From: Neoalteromonas flava
GTDB lineage: Bacteria > Pseudomonadota > Gammaproteobacteria > Enterobacterales > Alteromonadaceae
Length of the DNA stretch: 64,000 bases
Direction: 5' to 3'
Assembly (NCBI RefSeq): GCF_002807685.1
Contig: NZ_PEAX01000003.1
Span: 558,001-622,000 of the forward strand
The notes below the pieces were generated by a model. That model was not told the origin of the DNA. It did not search any database and saw nothing but the letters and a program-made list of their open reading frames with translations. Position 1 is the stretch's first letter. Every line of letters starts with the position of its first letter. Positions 27,146 to 36,485 of this stretch are shown one piece after another. The translations under genes and the position numbers were made by a program.

Positions 27146-28102
27146 ATGCAAACTTCCCAAAGCCATTTAAAAGTACAAATCCACGAAATTGATGCAGAGC
27201 ATCAAGGCCAACGCGTGGATAACTATCTGCATGCGAAACTCAAGGGTGTCCCTAAGAGTTTGGTTTATCGGATCTTGCGCAAAGGTGAGGTGAGGGTTAA
27301 TAAGAAACGCGTCAAACCTGAATATAAGTTGCAGGCTGGCGATACGTTGAGGATCCCACCGGTACGCCAAGCGGAGCCGAACGCGTTACCTTCAGTAAAA
27401 CTAGATAAAGTTGCTAATCTAGAAAGTTTTATTTTATTTGAAGATGATCGCCTATTAGTCATTAATAAACCTAACGGTATTGCTGTGCACGGTGGCAGTG
27501 GACTCAGCTTTGGTCTCATTGAGGGATTACGAGCCCTGCGTCCTGAAGCTAAGTTCATGGAGCTAGTGCATCGCTTGGATCGTGAAACCTCAGGTTGTAT
27601 TTTGATTGCTAAGAAACGCTCGGCGCTGAAACATTTGCATGAGCAATTACGCGAAAAACAAGTTGATAAACGATACTGGGCGTTGGTTGAGGGTCATTGG
27701 CCGGACAATCGGTTCAAGGTAAAAGCACCACTGCATAAGAATGTCATGCAATCGGGCGAACGTATGGTATTCGTGAATCCGCAGGGCAAGCCCTCGGAAA
27801 CTCGTTTTCGGGTTTTACAAAAGTTTACCGACTGTACTTTAGTTGAAGCAAGTCCGATCACCGGTCGCACACATCAAATAAGGGTTCACTGTCAACATGC
27901 AGGTCACGTTATAGCAGGTGATCCAAAATACGGTAATGCGAATTTTGATGAACAGCTAAAGGCCATCGGGCTGAATCGATTATTCTTACATGCACGTTCA
28001 ATTGCCTTCCTACACCCGCACACTGAACAGCAGGTTCGCTTTGAAGCGCCATTGGATGATTCATTGACACACTTGTTAAAAGGACTGGAAGGTCGACAAT
28101 GA
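27146..28102 (+). CDS. rluC: 23S rRNA pseudouridine synthase RluC
   Basis: Makes pseudouridines at positions 955, 2504 and 2580 of 23S rRNA (E. coli numbering). An N-terminal S4 RNA-binding domain (GVPKSLVYRILRKGEVRVNKKR) precedes the RluA-type catalytic domain with HRLDRETSG, containing the catalytic Asp, and GRTHQIRVH. I chose the ATG at 27146 (MQTSQSHLKVQI, 318 residues); a frame from 27116 adds ten residues without family support. A -10-like TACACT ends only 7 bp before this ATG, so the transcript may be leaderless. It overlaps the HAD gene by 4 bp (ATGA) and is divergent from rne, as in many gammaproteobacteria. Confidence 0.95.
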   Translation: MQTSQSHLKVQIHEIDAEHQGQRVDNYLHAKLKGVPKSLVYRILRKGEVRVNKKRVKPEYKLQAGDTLRIPPVRQAEPNALPSVKLDKVANLESFILFEDDRLLVINKPNGIAVHGGSGLSFGLIEGLRALRPEAKFMELVHRLDRETSGCILIAKKRSALKHLHEQLREKQVDKRYWALVEGHWPDNRFKVKAPLHKNVMQSGERMVFVNPQGKPSETRFRVLQKFTDCTLVEASPITGRTHQIRVHCQHAGHVIAGDPKYGNANFDEQLKAIGLNRLFLHARSIAFLHPHTEQQVRFEAPLDDSLTHLLKGLEGRQ

Positions 28103-28752
28103 AGTATCGGTTAGTGATATTTGACTGGGACGGCACGGTAATGGATTCCGCTGCCAAAATCGTAAAGTGTATGCAGCTTGCTGCTATCGATTGTGGATTG
28201 GATGTGCCGACAAAATCAGCGGTTGAGAATATTATCGGGATTACGTTAGCTCCAGCCATCCAAAGGCTTTTCGCTCTTGAAGATATTGAATTGACTCAAC
28301 AAATTGTAGAGCGATATAAGCATCATTACGTGCAGGAAGACAGCACGCCTTGTCCTTTATTCCCTGGCATCTTACCTTTGTTTTCGGCATTGCATGATGC
28401 CGACTGTACACTTGCTGTTGCCACAGGCAAGGCGCGACGCGGCTTAAACCGAGCCTGGTCACAAACCAATACCGGTGAGTTTTTTCGCTTTTCGCGTTGT
28501 GCTGATGAGGCAGAATCTAAACCGTCTCCAGATATGCTTAAGCAAATTCTGGAAGTTAGTGGCTTTGCCGTGCAGGATGCAGTCATGATTGGTGACACTA
28601 CTTATGATATGCAAATGGCAGAAACGCTTGGCATGGATAGAATAGCTGTTGACTACGGCGTGCATGAACGACACAAGCTGCAAGTACATAACCCCGTTTT
28701 TATCGCAGAGAGTGTGGCTGAACTGCACCAATTTTTATTGCAGGCGGATTAA
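28099..28752 (+). CDS. HAD-superfamily phosphatase, phosphoglycolate-phosphatase-like
   Basis: A 217-residue HAD hydrolase. Motif I is FDWDGTVMDS with the nucleophilic Asp; motif II is the Thr of VATGKARRG; motif III is the Lys of SKPSPDM; motif IV is MIGDTTYDM. The helical cap sits after motif I (subclass IA, as in Gph). The substrate is probably a small phosphate ester; phosphoglycolate or a mononucleotide are options but nothing decides. Its start overlaps rluC by 4 bp, indicating one transcript, and its end overlaps the convergent maf-like gene by 4 bp. Confidence 0.88.
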   Translation: MKYRLVIFDWDGTVMDSAAKIVKCMQLAAIDCGLDVPTKSAVENIIGITLAPAIQRLFALEDIELTQQIVERYKHHYVQEDSTPCPLFPGILPLFSALHDADCTLAVATGKARRGLNRAWSQTNTGEFFRFSRCADEAESKPSPDMLKQILEVSGFAVQDAVMIGDTTYDMQMAETLGMDRIAVDYGVHERHKLQVHNPVFIAESVAELHQFLLQAD

Positions 28753-29375
28753 GCAGAATAAAGTGGATCGATACCACGTTCCAATAACAAGTCCACCAGT
28801 CCGATCATTGGCAATCCAATAATACAATTTGGGTCGTTACTTTGAATGCGCTTGAATAAACGCACCCCAAGACCCTCAGACTTAAAACTGCCGGCACAGT
28901 CAAAAGGTTGCTCTTTGTCGACATACGCCGCTATTTGTTGTGCGTTTAAGCGCCTAAAATCGACATTCACTATTTCGATATGACTAGATACCCGCAGATG
29001 CTGACTATCAACTAGCGCAACAGCGGTATAAAAGGTTACAGTGCGGTCATTACATAATGTTAATTGAGCAATTGCATTGTCGCGGGTTCCGGGCTTTCCT
29101 AATAGTAATGGTTTGTCATCGTCCGAGACCACCGCTGCAACTTGATCTGAACCAATGACTAAACCATTATGCTGTTGAGCAACGGCGCTAGCCTTGGCTA
29201 TTGCCAAGCGTTCAGCTAGCGCTTTTGGCGTTTCATTCTCAAATGGGCTTTCATCAGTTTTGGGGGCGATGCATTCAAAGTTCAGTCCCAGCCTTTTTAA
29301 TAAGGAGGCTCGGTAACGTGAAGTTGAGGCGAGGATCAGTCGCAACTCTCTATTATTAGGCGGGTAAGTATGCAT
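28749..29375 (-). CDS. yceF: Maf/YceF nucleotide pyrophosphatase
   Basis: A 208-residue member of the Maf family. The N-terminal signature STSRYRASLLKRLGL, followed by DESP and GSDQVA, gives the phosphate- and metal-binding site. The C-terminal FDCAGSFKSEGLGVRLF resembles E. coli YceF, which prefers 7-methyl-GTP; the house-cleaning role is to remove modified nucleotides. Position between rluC-HAD and yceD-rpmF is the same as in E. coli and supports YceF over the dTTP-specific Maf (YhdE). The gene is divergent from yceD across 56 bp. Confidence 0.9.
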   Translation of the reverse strand: MHTYPPNNRELRLILASTSRYRASLLKRLGLNFECIAPKTDESPFENETPKALAERLAIAKASAVAQQHNGLVIGSDQVAAVVSDDDKPLLLGKPGTRDNAIAQLTLCNDRTVTFYTAVALVDSQHLRVSSHIEIVNVDFRRLNAQQIAAYVDKEQPFDCAGSFKSEGLGVRLFKRIQSNDPNCIIGLPMIGLVDLLLERGIDPLYSA

Positions 29376-29393
29376 GCTTTATCAATTAAACCT

Positions 29394-29422
29394 TTGACTC
29401 TAGTGCGTATTCTCTATATTAT
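29394..29422 (+). promoter_or_regulatory. Strong sigma70-type promoter of the yceD-rpmF-plsX-fab operon
   Basis: TTGACT (29394-29399) and TATTAT (29417-29422) are separated by 17 bp. They are followed by GCGCGCGC, a GC-rich discriminator typical of growth-rate or stringent control. Transcription would begin around 29428-29430, only 2-4 nt before the yceD ATG at 29432, which predicts a leaderless or nearly leaderless message. Confidence 0.7.
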
Positions 29423-29431
29423 GCGCGCGCT

Positions 29432-29959
29432 ATGCAGAAAGTGAAACTGCCCCATAACATTGATCCTACTAAAAGCGCGATGAAACGCTCCGACTATGTC
29501 GGTGTTATCGCGACGAAGGATATGGTTCGATTATTGGATGCAGTTAATCGATGCGATGAGTATGCTGACGTACAAGTGAAGTTTGAAAAAGACGCGCAGG
29601 GTCTGGTCATCTTCCACGGCAGTATCAGCGTTGAGGTCACACTTAGCTGTCAACGGTGTAACGGTGAGCTTGCTCACTCTCTTGATTTGTCGTTTTGTTA
29701 TAGCCCAGTGCAGGGGTTAGAGCAGGCAGACGAGATACCCGAAGCGTACGAACCGATTGAAGTAAACGACTACGGAGAAGTTGATTTATTTCAGTTACTA
29801 GAAGACGAGTTAATTTTAGGCCTTCCACTGGTGCCGCTTCATGCAGAGGAGCAGTGTGCAGTAAAAGCCGATGACTTAACCTTTGGTCAGATAGTAGAGG
29901 AACCGGCGCGCGAAAACCCATTTGCGGTTTTGAAAGAACTTAAGCGAGATCAGGAGTAA
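29432..29959 (+). CDS. yceD: YceD, 23S rRNA accumulation protein (DUF177)
   Basis: A 175-residue cytosolic protein of the DUF177 family, starting MQKVKLPHNIDPTKSA as in E. coli YceD. The Cys pair in LSCQRCNGEL, the segment AYEPIEVNDYGEVDL and the C-terminal NPFAVLKELKRDQ are conserved. YceD is linked to 23S rRNA accumulation and to control of rpmF-plsX expression, but its mechanism is not established. No Shine-Dalgarno sequence precedes the ATG. It is the first gene of the operon, 3 bp before rpmF. Confidence 0.93.
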   Translation: MQKVKLPHNIDPTKSAMKRSDYVGVIATKDMVRLLDAVNRCDEYADVQVKFEKDAQGLVIFHGSISVEVTLSCQRCNGELAHSLDLSFCYSPVQGLEQADEIPEAYEPIEVNDYGEVDLFQLLEDELILGLPLVPLHAEEQCAVKADDLTFGQIVEEPARENPFAVLKELKRDQE

Positions 29960-29962
29960 TTT

Positions 29963-30133
29963 ATGGCAGTACAACAAAATCGTAAGACACGTTCTAAACG
30001 TGGTATGCGTCGCTCACACGATGCATTGACAGGCGCGACTTTGTCTGTCGATTCAACATCTGGTGAAACACATCGCCGCCACCATGTAACCGCTGACGGT
30101 TACTACCGTGGTAAAAAAGTTGTTGGTGCATAA
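29963..30133 (+). CDS. rpmF: 50S ribosomal protein L32
   Basis: A complete 56-residue protein, [19 protein letters not shown] through RGKKVVGA, clearly L32 by its basic N-terminus and [14 protein letters not shown] end. It has no zinc-binding cysteines, as in other gammaproteobacteria. CAGGAG, 6 bp before the ATG at the end of yceD, is the ribosome-binding site. It lies between yceD and plsX as in E. coli, coupling ribosome and membrane lipid synthesis. Confidence 0.97.
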   Translation: MAVQQNRKTRSKRGMRRSHDALTGATLSVDSTSGETHRRHHVTADGYYRGKKVVGA

Positions 30134-30161
30134 GATAACTGCATAACGCAGGACTATTATC

Positions 30162-31187
30162 TTGTCACAGCTAACCATTGCGTTAGATATTATGGGGGGC
30201 GATCATGGCCCCCCAGTTATTCTAGCTGCCGCTATTCGTGCGATCACGCAGCATCCTCAGTGTCATTTCATATTGTGTGGTGATGAATCCATCATCAAAC
30301 CAAAGTTATCTGCGTTAACCAACGATGAACTCGCTCGGGTAACCGTACAGCATTGCGATCAAATTGTTGCTATGGACGAAAAGCCCACACAGGCACTGCG
30401 TGCTAAAAAGCAATCGTCGATGCGGCGCATCCTCGAATGTGTTGAAAGTGGGCAAGCGCACGCCTGTGTTAGCGCAGGCAACACCGGGGCCTTGATGGCA
30501 ATGGCATTTTATGTGCTAAAAACACTGCCCGGTATCGATCGGCCTGCGTTGGTTACAGCGATGCCAACAGCCAGCCACCATCGGGTGTTTTTACTCGACT
30601 TGGGCGCCAACGTAAATTGTAATTCTGAAACGCTATTTCAATATGGTGTCATGGGCACCGTGCTGGCGCAGCAGTGCGCCGGAATCGCTTCACCACGTAT
30701 AGCACTACTCAATGTTGGTGAAGAAGATATTAAGGGTAATGCGCAGGTAAAGTACGCCGACGAATTATTTCGAAATGCTGCTAGTATTAACTACATTGGG
30801 TACGTTGAAGGTGACGATATATTTACCGATGTGGCGGATGTGGTTGTAACCGATGGGTTTACTGGCAACGTAGCACTCAAGAGCAGTGAAGGATTGGCAA
30901 AACTGATTATAAATGAAGTTAAACGGCTATCCTCACAAAGCTGGTATACGCGCTTAGTCGCTAAACTTGCTCTACCACTACTAAAAACTATTTATAATCG
31001 TGTGAACCCCGACCAGTATAACGGCGCGAGTCTGTTAGGATTGCGCGGAATTGTGGTTAAGAGCCACGGGAACGCCTCCGCAGATGCCTTTTACTACGCT
31101 ATTGTACAAGCCATTAATGAAGCGAAGATGCAAGTTCCTGAGAGAATAAAAAACAAAATAGAACAGGTATTGTTGGAGCATCATTAA
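30162..31187 (+). CDS. plsX: Phosphate acyltransferase PlsX
   Basis: Converts acyl-ACP and phosphate into acyl-phosphate, the acyl donor for PlsY in phospholipid synthesis; a peripheral membrane enzyme. The 341 residues include [10 protein letters not shown] at the start, [40 protein letters not shown] and [15 protein letters not shown]. The start is a TTG at 30162, which gives the exact family N-terminus ([11 protein letters not shown]); AGGA lies about 9 bp upstream. It is followed by fabH after 2 bp. Confidence 0.96.
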   Translation: MSQLTIALDIMGGDHGPPVILAAAIRAITQHPQCHFILCGDESIIKPKLSALTNDELARVTVQHCDQIVAMDEKPTQALRAKKQSSMRRILECVESGQAHACVSAGNTGALMAMAFYVLKTLPGIDRPALVTAMPTASHHRVFLLDLGANVNCNSETLFQYGVMGTVLAQQCAGIASPRIALLNVGEEDIKGNAQVKYADELFRNAASINYIGYVEGDDIFTDVADVVVTDGFTGNVALKSSEGLAKLIINEVKRLSSQSWYTRLVAKLALPLLKTIYNRVNPDQYNGASLLGLRGIVVKSHGNASADAFYYAIVQAINEAKMQVPERIKNKIEQVLLEHH

Positions 31188-31189
31188 GC

Positions 31190-32149
31190 ATGTATTCAAG
31201 ATTTATTGGAACGGGCAGCTATTATCCGCAGGAAGTCCGTAGTAACGCTGATCTGGAGCTGATGGTAGATACTTCAGATGACTGGATTACAGACCGCACT
31301 GGGATTAAAGAGCGCCGCATCATTGGCGCTAATGAAACAGCCGCGACAATGGGGTATGAGGCAAGTCTAAAAGCCATAGAAGCAGCAGATATTGACTCCA
31401 AAACTATCGATATGATTGTATGTGCTACCACTAGCGGTCGCTACTCACTGCCATCGACAGCTTGTGAAATCCAACGCTTATTAGAGCTAGATGGTATTCC
31501 AGCTTTTGACGTTGCTGCAGCCTGTGCGGGTTATTGCTACGCGTTAAGTGTCGCCGACCAATATATTAAGTCTGGTATGGCCAAGCGTATCTTGGTGATA
31601 GGTACAGATTGTTTGAGCCGATTGGTGGATCCTGCGGATCGCAGCATGGTAATTCTATTTGGCGATGCAGCCGGCGCTACACTCATTGAGGCTAGCGAAG
31701 AGCCTGGTATCTTATCTACGCATATCAATGCGGCAGGTAGCTATGGCGATTTGTTATACGTTGGCAACCCAACACGTGGTGATGAACAGTCCGTGCACGA
31801 GAATTGGGGAGTAATGAAAGGCAACGAGGTTTTTAAGGTAGCGGTAACAAAGCTGAGCGAAGTGGTTGAGCAAACGCTTGCTGCAAATAATATGCAAAAG
31901 TCCGATCTAGATTGGTTAGTCCCGCATCAAGCCAATTTTAGAATCATAAAAGCCACAGCGAAGAAATTGGACATGAGTCTTGATCAAGTGGTTCTCACAC
32001 TTGAAAAATATGGCAACACATCCGCGGCAACCGTGCCAACGGCATTGGATACGGCAATTCGCGATGGGCGTATCCAGCGTGGTCAAAATTTACTGTTAGA
32101 AGCGTTTGGCGGTGGTTTCGCTTGGGCTTCTGCACTCGTCAAATATTAG
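31190..32149 (+). CDS. fabH: Beta-ketoacyl-ACP synthase III
   Basis: Starts fatty-acid synthesis by condensing acetyl-CoA with malonyl-ACP. A 319-residue thiolase-fold enzyme with the catalytic triad intact: Cys112 in [10 protein letters not shown], His in [11 protein letters not shown] and Asn in [11 protein letters not shown]. The length equals the E. coli enzyme. It lies in the standard plsX-fabH-fabD-fabG-acpP-fabF order, 2 bp after plsX and 18 bp before fabD. The FabH type determines the primer; nothing in the sequence suggests branched-chain specificity. Confidence 0.97.
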   Translation: MYSRFIGTGSYYPQEVRSNADLELMVDTSDDWITDRTGIKERRIIGANETAATMGYEASLKAIEAADIDSKTIDMIVCATTSGRYSLPSTACEIQRLLELDGIPAFDVAAACAGYCYALSVADQYIKSGMAKRILVIGTDCLSRLVDPADRSMVILFGDAAGATLIEASEEPGILSTHINAAGSYGDLLYVGNPTRGDEQSVHENWGVMKGNEVFKVAVTKLSEVVEQTLAANNMQKSDLDWLVPHQANFRIIKATAKKLDMSLDQVVLTLEKYGNTSAATVPTALDTAIRDGRIQRGQNLLLEAFGGGFAWASALVKY

Positions 32150-32167
32150 TCTAAAGTAGGAAATACT

Positions 32168-33085
32168 ATGTCAGCAATTGCTTGCGTGTTCCCTGGTCAG
32201 GGGTCACAAAGCGTTGGAATGCTTGCGGCTATGGCCGAGGCTTATCCACAAATTCAACAGACTTTCGCAGTTGCGTCAGAGCGACTCGGTTATGATCTTT
32301 GGAGTTTAGTCCAATCTGACCCAGATAATCGCTTAAATCAAACTGATGTGACCCAACCGGCGTTACTGACGGCCAGTGTTGCCTTGTGGCAAGTTGCCAA
32401 GGAAAAATTGGCAAAGATCGATTATCTTGCTGGTCATAGCTTGGGCGAATACTCGGCATTGGTTTGCGCTGATGCATTGTCCTTGAGTGACGCCGTTGCC
32501 TTGGTTGAGGCGCGAGGGCGGTTTATGCAACAAGCAGTGCCTGCCGGTGAAGGTGCTATGTACGCAATTATCGGGCTTGATGACGCAGCGATTATAAGCT
32601 GTTGCGAACAGGCAGCAAGTAGCCTAGGTCAAGTGGTAGCCCCGGTAAATTATAATTCGCCAGGACAAGTAGTCATTGCTGGTACAAGCGCCGCGGCTGC
32701 GGCTGCCGCTGATGCGTGTAAGGAAGCCGGAGCTAAACGCGCGTTGCCACTTGCTGTAAGTGTGCCATCGCATTGTGCGTTAATGCAGCCTGCGGCTGAA
32801 CAGCTCGCCGGTTTATTGGAAAGCATAACGATTAATCGACCTTCATTACCTGTGGTTAATAATGTTGATGTTGCCATCAACGATGACCCAGCAAAAATTA
32901 AAGACGCATTAGTCCGCCAGTTGTATTGCCCTGTGCGGTGGACGGAATCCATCGAATTCCTCGCGCAGCAAAACGTGACTGATATATTTGAAGTGGGCCC
33001 GGGTAAGGTATTGACAGGTTTGATAAAGCGGATCGATAAATCACTTTCTGCGACACCAATGAATGAGCCAGAACACTTTAATTAG
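32168..33085 (+). CDS. fabD: Malonyl-CoA:ACP transacylase
   Basis: Loads malonyl groups from malonyl-CoA onto acyl carrier protein. The 305 residues carry CVFPGQGSQSVGM at the N-terminus, the nucleophile Ser91 in GHSLGEYSAL, the conserved Arg in EARGRFMQ and the catalytic His in VPSHCALM. A TAGGAAA ribosome-binding site precedes the ATG by about 6 bp. It lies between fabH and fabG, as in E. coli. Confidence 0.97.
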   Translation: MSAIACVFPGQGSQSVGMLAAMAEAYPQIQQTFAVASERLGYDLWSLVQSDPDNRLNQTDVTQPALLTASVALWQVAKEKLAKIDYLAGHSLGEYSALVCADALSLSDAVALVEARGRFMQQAVPAGEGAMYAIIGLDDAAIISCCEQAASSLGQVVAPVNYNSPGQVVIAGTSAAAAAAADACKEAGAKRALPLAVSVPSHCALMQPAAEQLAGLLESITINRPSLPVVNNVDVAINDDPAKIKDALVRQLYCPVRWTESIEFLAQQNVTDIFEVGPGKVLTGLIKRIDKSLSATPMNEPEHFN

Positions 33086-33099
33086 GCAAAGGTTAAACT

Positions 33100-33828
33100 A
33101 TGGAAAATAAAAAAGTAGCGTTAGTGACTGGTGCCAGTCGAGGTATTGGTAAAGCCATCGCCGAAGCGCTAATTACTGATCATTTTGTTATTGGCACCGC
33201 GACCAGTGACGCAGGTGCGGAAGCAATATCGGCATACCTAGGTAAGAATGGCGTAGGGATGTGCTTAAACGTGACGGATGCTGATTCTGTCAATAGTGTT
33301 ATTGCCGCTATTACTGAGCAATACGGTGCGGTTGATGTATTAGTCAATAACGCAGGGATTACGCGAGACAATCTGTTAATGCGGATGAAGGACAGTGAAT
33401 GGGATGACATCATTAATACTAATCTGAAGTCTATATTCACACTTTCCAAAGCTGTGATGCGCGGTATGATGAAGAAGCGACAAGGCCGTATTATCTCGAT
33501 TGGTTCGGTGGTTGGAAGTGCAGGTAATGCAGGTCAAGCTAATTACGCCGCTGCAAAAGCCGGGGTGATTGGCTTTTCAAAATCCATGGCGCGAGAAGTT
33601 GCCAGCCGAGGGATCACCGTGAACGTTGTTGCACCGGGCTTTATTGATACCGATATGACACAAGCACTTACGGATGACCAAAAAGCCGCGATTTTTGCTG
33701 ATATTCCAGCCAACCGTTTAGGTCAACCTGCTGAAGTCGCTGCGGCTGTTGCTTTTTTGGCCAGTGATGCTGCGGCCTACATAACTGGCGAAACTTTGCA
33801 CGTAAATGGTGGAATGTTTATGCAATAG
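33100..33828 (+). CDS. fabG: 3-oxoacyl-ACP reductase
   Basis: NADPH-dependent reduction of 3-oxoacyl-ACP in each elongation round. A 242-residue classical SDR: TGASRGIGKA for cofactor binding, NNAGITRDNLLMRM, active-site Ser in SIGSVVGSAG and the YAAAKAG Tyr-Lys pair, then PGFIDTDMT and the C-terminal GGMFMQ. The family signature NAGITRD separates FabG from generic SDRs. It begins 14 bp after fabD. Confidence 0.96.
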   Translation: MENKKVALVTGASRGIGKAIAEALITDHFVIGTATSDAGAEAISAYLGKNGVGMCLNVTDADSVNSVIAAITEQYGAVDVLVNNAGITRDNLLMRMKDSEWDDIINTNLKSIFTLSKAVMRGMMKKRQGRIISIGSVVGSAGNAGQANYAAAKAGVIGFSKSMAREVASRGITVNVVAPGFIDTDMTQALTDDQKAAIFADIPANRLGQPAEVAAAVAFLASDAAAYITGETLHVNGGMFMQ

Positions 33829-33852
33829 TCGTTGATTTCTGCGATCACCGAC

Positions 33853-33880
33853 TTGATTGTTAACATTTTGTTGATACACT
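33853..33880 (+). promoter_or_regulatory. Candidate promoter of acpP
   Basis: TTGATT (33853-33858) and TACACT (33875-33880) with a 16-bp spacer lie in the 169-bp gap between fabG and acpP. acpP needs far more product than its neighbours and has its own promoter in E. coli, so an extra promoter here is expected. Found by eye. Confidence 0.45.
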
Positions 33881-33997
33881 TTCTTGGTTAGCTGGTTCGA
33901 CCTCACCGATTTGAGCGATTGAAGCTTGCAAGGTGTCTTTAGGCTGAATAAACTAGCCGCAATTTTTATCTAGTGACGTTAAGGGAAATCTAGAATT

Positions 33998-34237
33998 ATG
34001 AGTAACATTGAAGAACGCGTTAAGAAAATCATCGTTGAACAACTTGGCGTAAAAGAAGAAGAAGTAAAATCTGAAGCCTCTTTTGTTGACGACCTTGGTG
34101 CTGACTCGCTTGACACTGTTGAACTGGTTATGGCGTTGGAAGAAGAATTCGACACTGAAATTCCAGATGAAGAAGCTGAGAAAATCACAACTGTTCAATC
34201 AGCGATTGATTACATCAACGCGAACAAAGACGCTTAA
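33998..34237 (+). CDS. acpP: Acyl carrier protein
   Basis: A 79-residue acidic four-helix carrier that holds growing fatty acids on phosphopantetheine. The attachment site is Ser37 in [10 protein letters not shown]. The sequence begins [18 protein letters not shown] and is almost identical to enterobacterial AcpP over the first 60 residues. It is preceded by AAGGGAAA about 16 bp and by a candidate promoter about 120 bp upstream. A strong terminator follows immediately, so abundant monocistronic acpP mRNA is likely. Confidence 0.98.
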   Translation: MSNIEERVKKIIVEQLGVKEEEVKSEASFVDDLGADSLDTVELVMALEEEFDTEIPDEEAEKITTVQSAIDYINANKDA

Positions 34238-34250
34238 GTCATTATCTTCT

Positions 34251-34278
34251 AAAACGGCTCTGCTCAGAGCCGTTTTTT
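34251..34278 (+). terminator. Terminator after acpP
   Basis: AAAACGGCTCTG-CT-CAGAGCCGTTTTTT: a 12-bp stem with a minimal apical sequence and a T run, 14 bp past the acpP stop. Downstream fabF must be reached by read-through or by its own promoter. Confidence 0.88.
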
Positions 34279-34315
34279 GTTTAAACCTATTCATATCTTA
34301 TATATCGGGGGCAAA

Positions 34316-35557
34316 GTGACCAAACGGCGCGTTGTTGTAACCGGTATGGGCATGCTTTCACCGCTTGGCAATACCGTAGATGAAACCTGGAGTGCTCTGC
34401 TTGCAGGCAAAAGTGGGATCGGTCCCATTACGCATTTCAATCCTGAAGAATTATCCACACGCTTCGCTGGCGAGGTAAAAGATTTCGACCCTGCGCAATA
34501 TATTCCGGCTAAAGATGTAAAGAAAATGGACCGTTTTATTCAGTTAGGGATTGCTGCGGCAAAACAAGCCTTAACTGATTCAAAATTAATGGTCGATGAT
34601 TCGAATGCGCATCGTATTGGCGTTGCCATAGGCTCAGGGATTGGTGGTTTAAAGATGATTGAAGAAAACCACATCAAAATGCAAAAGAGCGGTCCTAAGC
34701 GGGTTTCGCCTTTCTTTGTACCATCCACCATTACTAATATGATTTCTGGTTTTTTGTCGATCATGGAAGGTTTAAAAGGACCTAACTTAAATGTTGTTAC
34801 GGCCTGTACGACAGGTGTGCACAACATCGGTATCGCTGCACGTACGATTGCTTATCATGACGCGGATGTCATGATCGCAGGCGGGGCAGAAGCATCCATC
34901 ACGCCATTAGGAATGGCTGGATTTGCTGCAGCACGAGCGTTAAGCTCACGTAATGACGAACCACAGCAAGCCAGCAGACCTTGGGATAAAGGGCGTGATG
35001 GCTTTGTTATGGGCGAGGGGGCTGGCGTAGTTGTGCTTGAATCATTGGAACATGCACAAGCTCGTGGTGCTCACATCTATGGCGAGCTGGTCGGCTTTGG
35101 TATGAGTGGCGACGCCTATCATATGACATCACCACCGGAAAATGGTGAGGGTGCCGCAATGTCGATGCAAAACGCGATCAATGACGCGGGTATCAACGCT
35201 GATGTTATCGGTTATGTCAATGCACATGGTACTTCAACACCTGCTGGTGATATTGCTGAGTTGCGGGCAGTTAAAAGTGTGTTCGGTGCGGATAGTGCAG
35301 TAATGGTAAGCTCAACCAAGTCGATGATTGGTCACCTGTTAGGTGCAGCCGGTTCAGTAGAGGCTATTTTTACCTTACTTGCATTGCGCGACAAAATTGC
35401 CCCTCCTACCATTAATCTGCAAGACCCCGATGATGAGTGTGATTTGGATTTGGTGCCGAATAAGGCAAAGCCATTTACTCAAGAATATGCGCTGTGTAAT
35501 TCATTTGGTTTTGGTGGGACTAACGGTTCACTGGTGTTTAAACGTTTAGCTGATTAA
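34316..35557 (+). CDS. fabF: Beta-ketoacyl-ACP synthase II
   Basis: Elongates acyl-ACP, including the temperature-dependent step from palmitoleate to cis-vaccenate. The active site is complete: Cys164 in [10 protein letters not shown], the two His in [11 protein letters not shown] and [10 protein letters not shown], plus the C-terminal [11 protein letters not shown]. The start is the GTG at 34316 ([17 protein letters not shown]), preceded by GGGGG; the longer open frame begins inside the acpP terminator and is not credible. The product is 413 residues, as in E. coli. Confidence 0.96.
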   Translation: MTKRRVVVTGMGMLSPLGNTVDETWSALLAGKSGIGPITHFNPEELSTRFAGEVKDFDPAQYIPAKDVKKMDRFIQLGIAAAKQALTDSKLMVDDSNAHRIGVAIGSGIGGLKMIEENHIKMQKSGPKRVSPFFVPSTITNMISGFLSIMEGLKGPNLNVVTACTTGVHNIGIAARTIAYHDADVMIAGGAEASITPLGMAGFAAARALSSRNDEPQQASRPWDKGRDGFVMGEGAGVVVLESLEHAQARGAHIYGELVGFGMSGDAYHMTSPPENGEGAAMSMQNAINDAGINADVIGYVNAHGTSTPAGDIAELRAVKSVFGADSAVMVSSTKSMIGHLLGAAGSVEAIFTLLALRDKIAPPTINLQDPDDECDLDLVPNKAKPFTQEYALCNSFGFGGTNGSLVFKRLAD

Positions 35558-35585
35558 ACTGCAGTTTTCACGACTAAACGAATTG

Positions 35586-36485
35586 ATGGCTTTGAGTGTA
35601 CCTAATTTGCCCTACAGGCATGATGATCGAGCGTTGAATTACGGCGATGGTTGTTTTACAACCATCGCTTTTAAGGTTGGTGAGGCGCAGCTACTAAATT
35701 ATCATGTCGCTCGTTTATCGCACGATGCTGCTGCATTAGGAATCTCGTTTCGAGATTCCTGTGTTTTAACTCCACAATTAAATTCTGATCCGATCCAAAT
35801 TACTACTGAGGATTGGTCAAGACCGTTACAGCATGTCATCCACAAACTGATAGCGCAATCAGCTCATTCTCGAGGCGTAATTAAAGTTTTATTGAGTCGC
35901 GGGCATGGCGGTCGGGGCTACGCGCCTGAACAAAGCTCTTCGCCAGTTTTTATTGTTACAGAACATCGCTTTCCTGATCATTATGATAATTGGCAACAAC
36001 AGGGTATTGCTTTAGGAATATCATCAGTCCGCTTGGGTCGCCAACCGCTATTAGCCGGGATAAAGCATCTCAATCGTCTGGAACAGGTTTTAATCAAACA
36101 GCAACTAGCGCTTCAAGAGCATATCGACGATGTTGTGGTGATGGATGAACGCGACTGGGTGATTGAAGCGTCAGCGGGCAACTTGTTTTGGCGCAATCAA
36201 GCAGGGCACTGGTGTACTCCTTTATTAACTCACTGTGGTGTCAAGGGCGTTATGCGTCAACGGCTATCGTACGTTTTACAAGAAAACGGTAACGTATTGA
36301 ATGAAAATGAATTTTTGCTCGATGATTTAATAGATGCTGAGGCTGTACTGGTGTGCAATGCGGTAATGGGTATTGTGCCTGTACATACACTGCATACTCA
36401 TTCTGGAGTAACCACGCAGTTTAATATACAACCGGTCGCGGATGTAAGCGATGCGGTTTTGGCAGCCGGGTTGCAAATAAAATGA
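35586..36485 (+). CDS. pabC: Aminodeoxychorismate lyase
   Basis: PLP-dependent fold-type IV lyase that makes 4-aminobenzoate from aminodeoxychorismate for folate synthesis. About 299 residues: YGDGCFTTI at the N-terminus, the PLP Lys in AGIKHLNRLEQV, and VIEASAGNLFW with VLVCNAVMGIVPV towards the end. ATG at 35586 is preferred to the TTG one codon earlier. The stop overlaps the mltG start (ATGA). Its place between fabF and mltG is the usual one, which separates it from branched-chain or D-amino-acid aminotransferases of the same fold. Confidence 0.92.
   Translation: MALSVPNLPYRHDDRALNYGDGCFTTIAFKVGEAQLLNYHVARLSHDAAALGISFRDSCVLTPQLNSDPIQITTEDWSRPLQHVIHKLIAQSAHSRGVIKVLLSRGHGGRGYAPEQSSSPVFIVTEHRFPDHYDNWQQQGIALGISSVRLGRQPLLAGIKHLNRLEQVLIKQQLALQEHIDDVVVMDERDWVIEASAGNLFWRNQAGHWCTPLLTHCGVKGVMRQRLSYVLQENGNVLNENEFLLDDLIDAEAVLVCNAVMGIVPVHTLHTHSGVTTQFNIQPVADVSDAVLAAGLQIK

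Noticed and set aside
27116-27146. Upstream start for rluC (ATG at 27116)
   Set aside because: The ten added residues have no counterpart in the family, and the likely -10 element lies inside them.
34277-34316. Upstream start for fabF inside the acpP terminator
   Set aside because: Translation would begin in the T run of the terminator; the GTG at 34316 gives the exact family N-terminus behind a G-rich ribosome-binding site.
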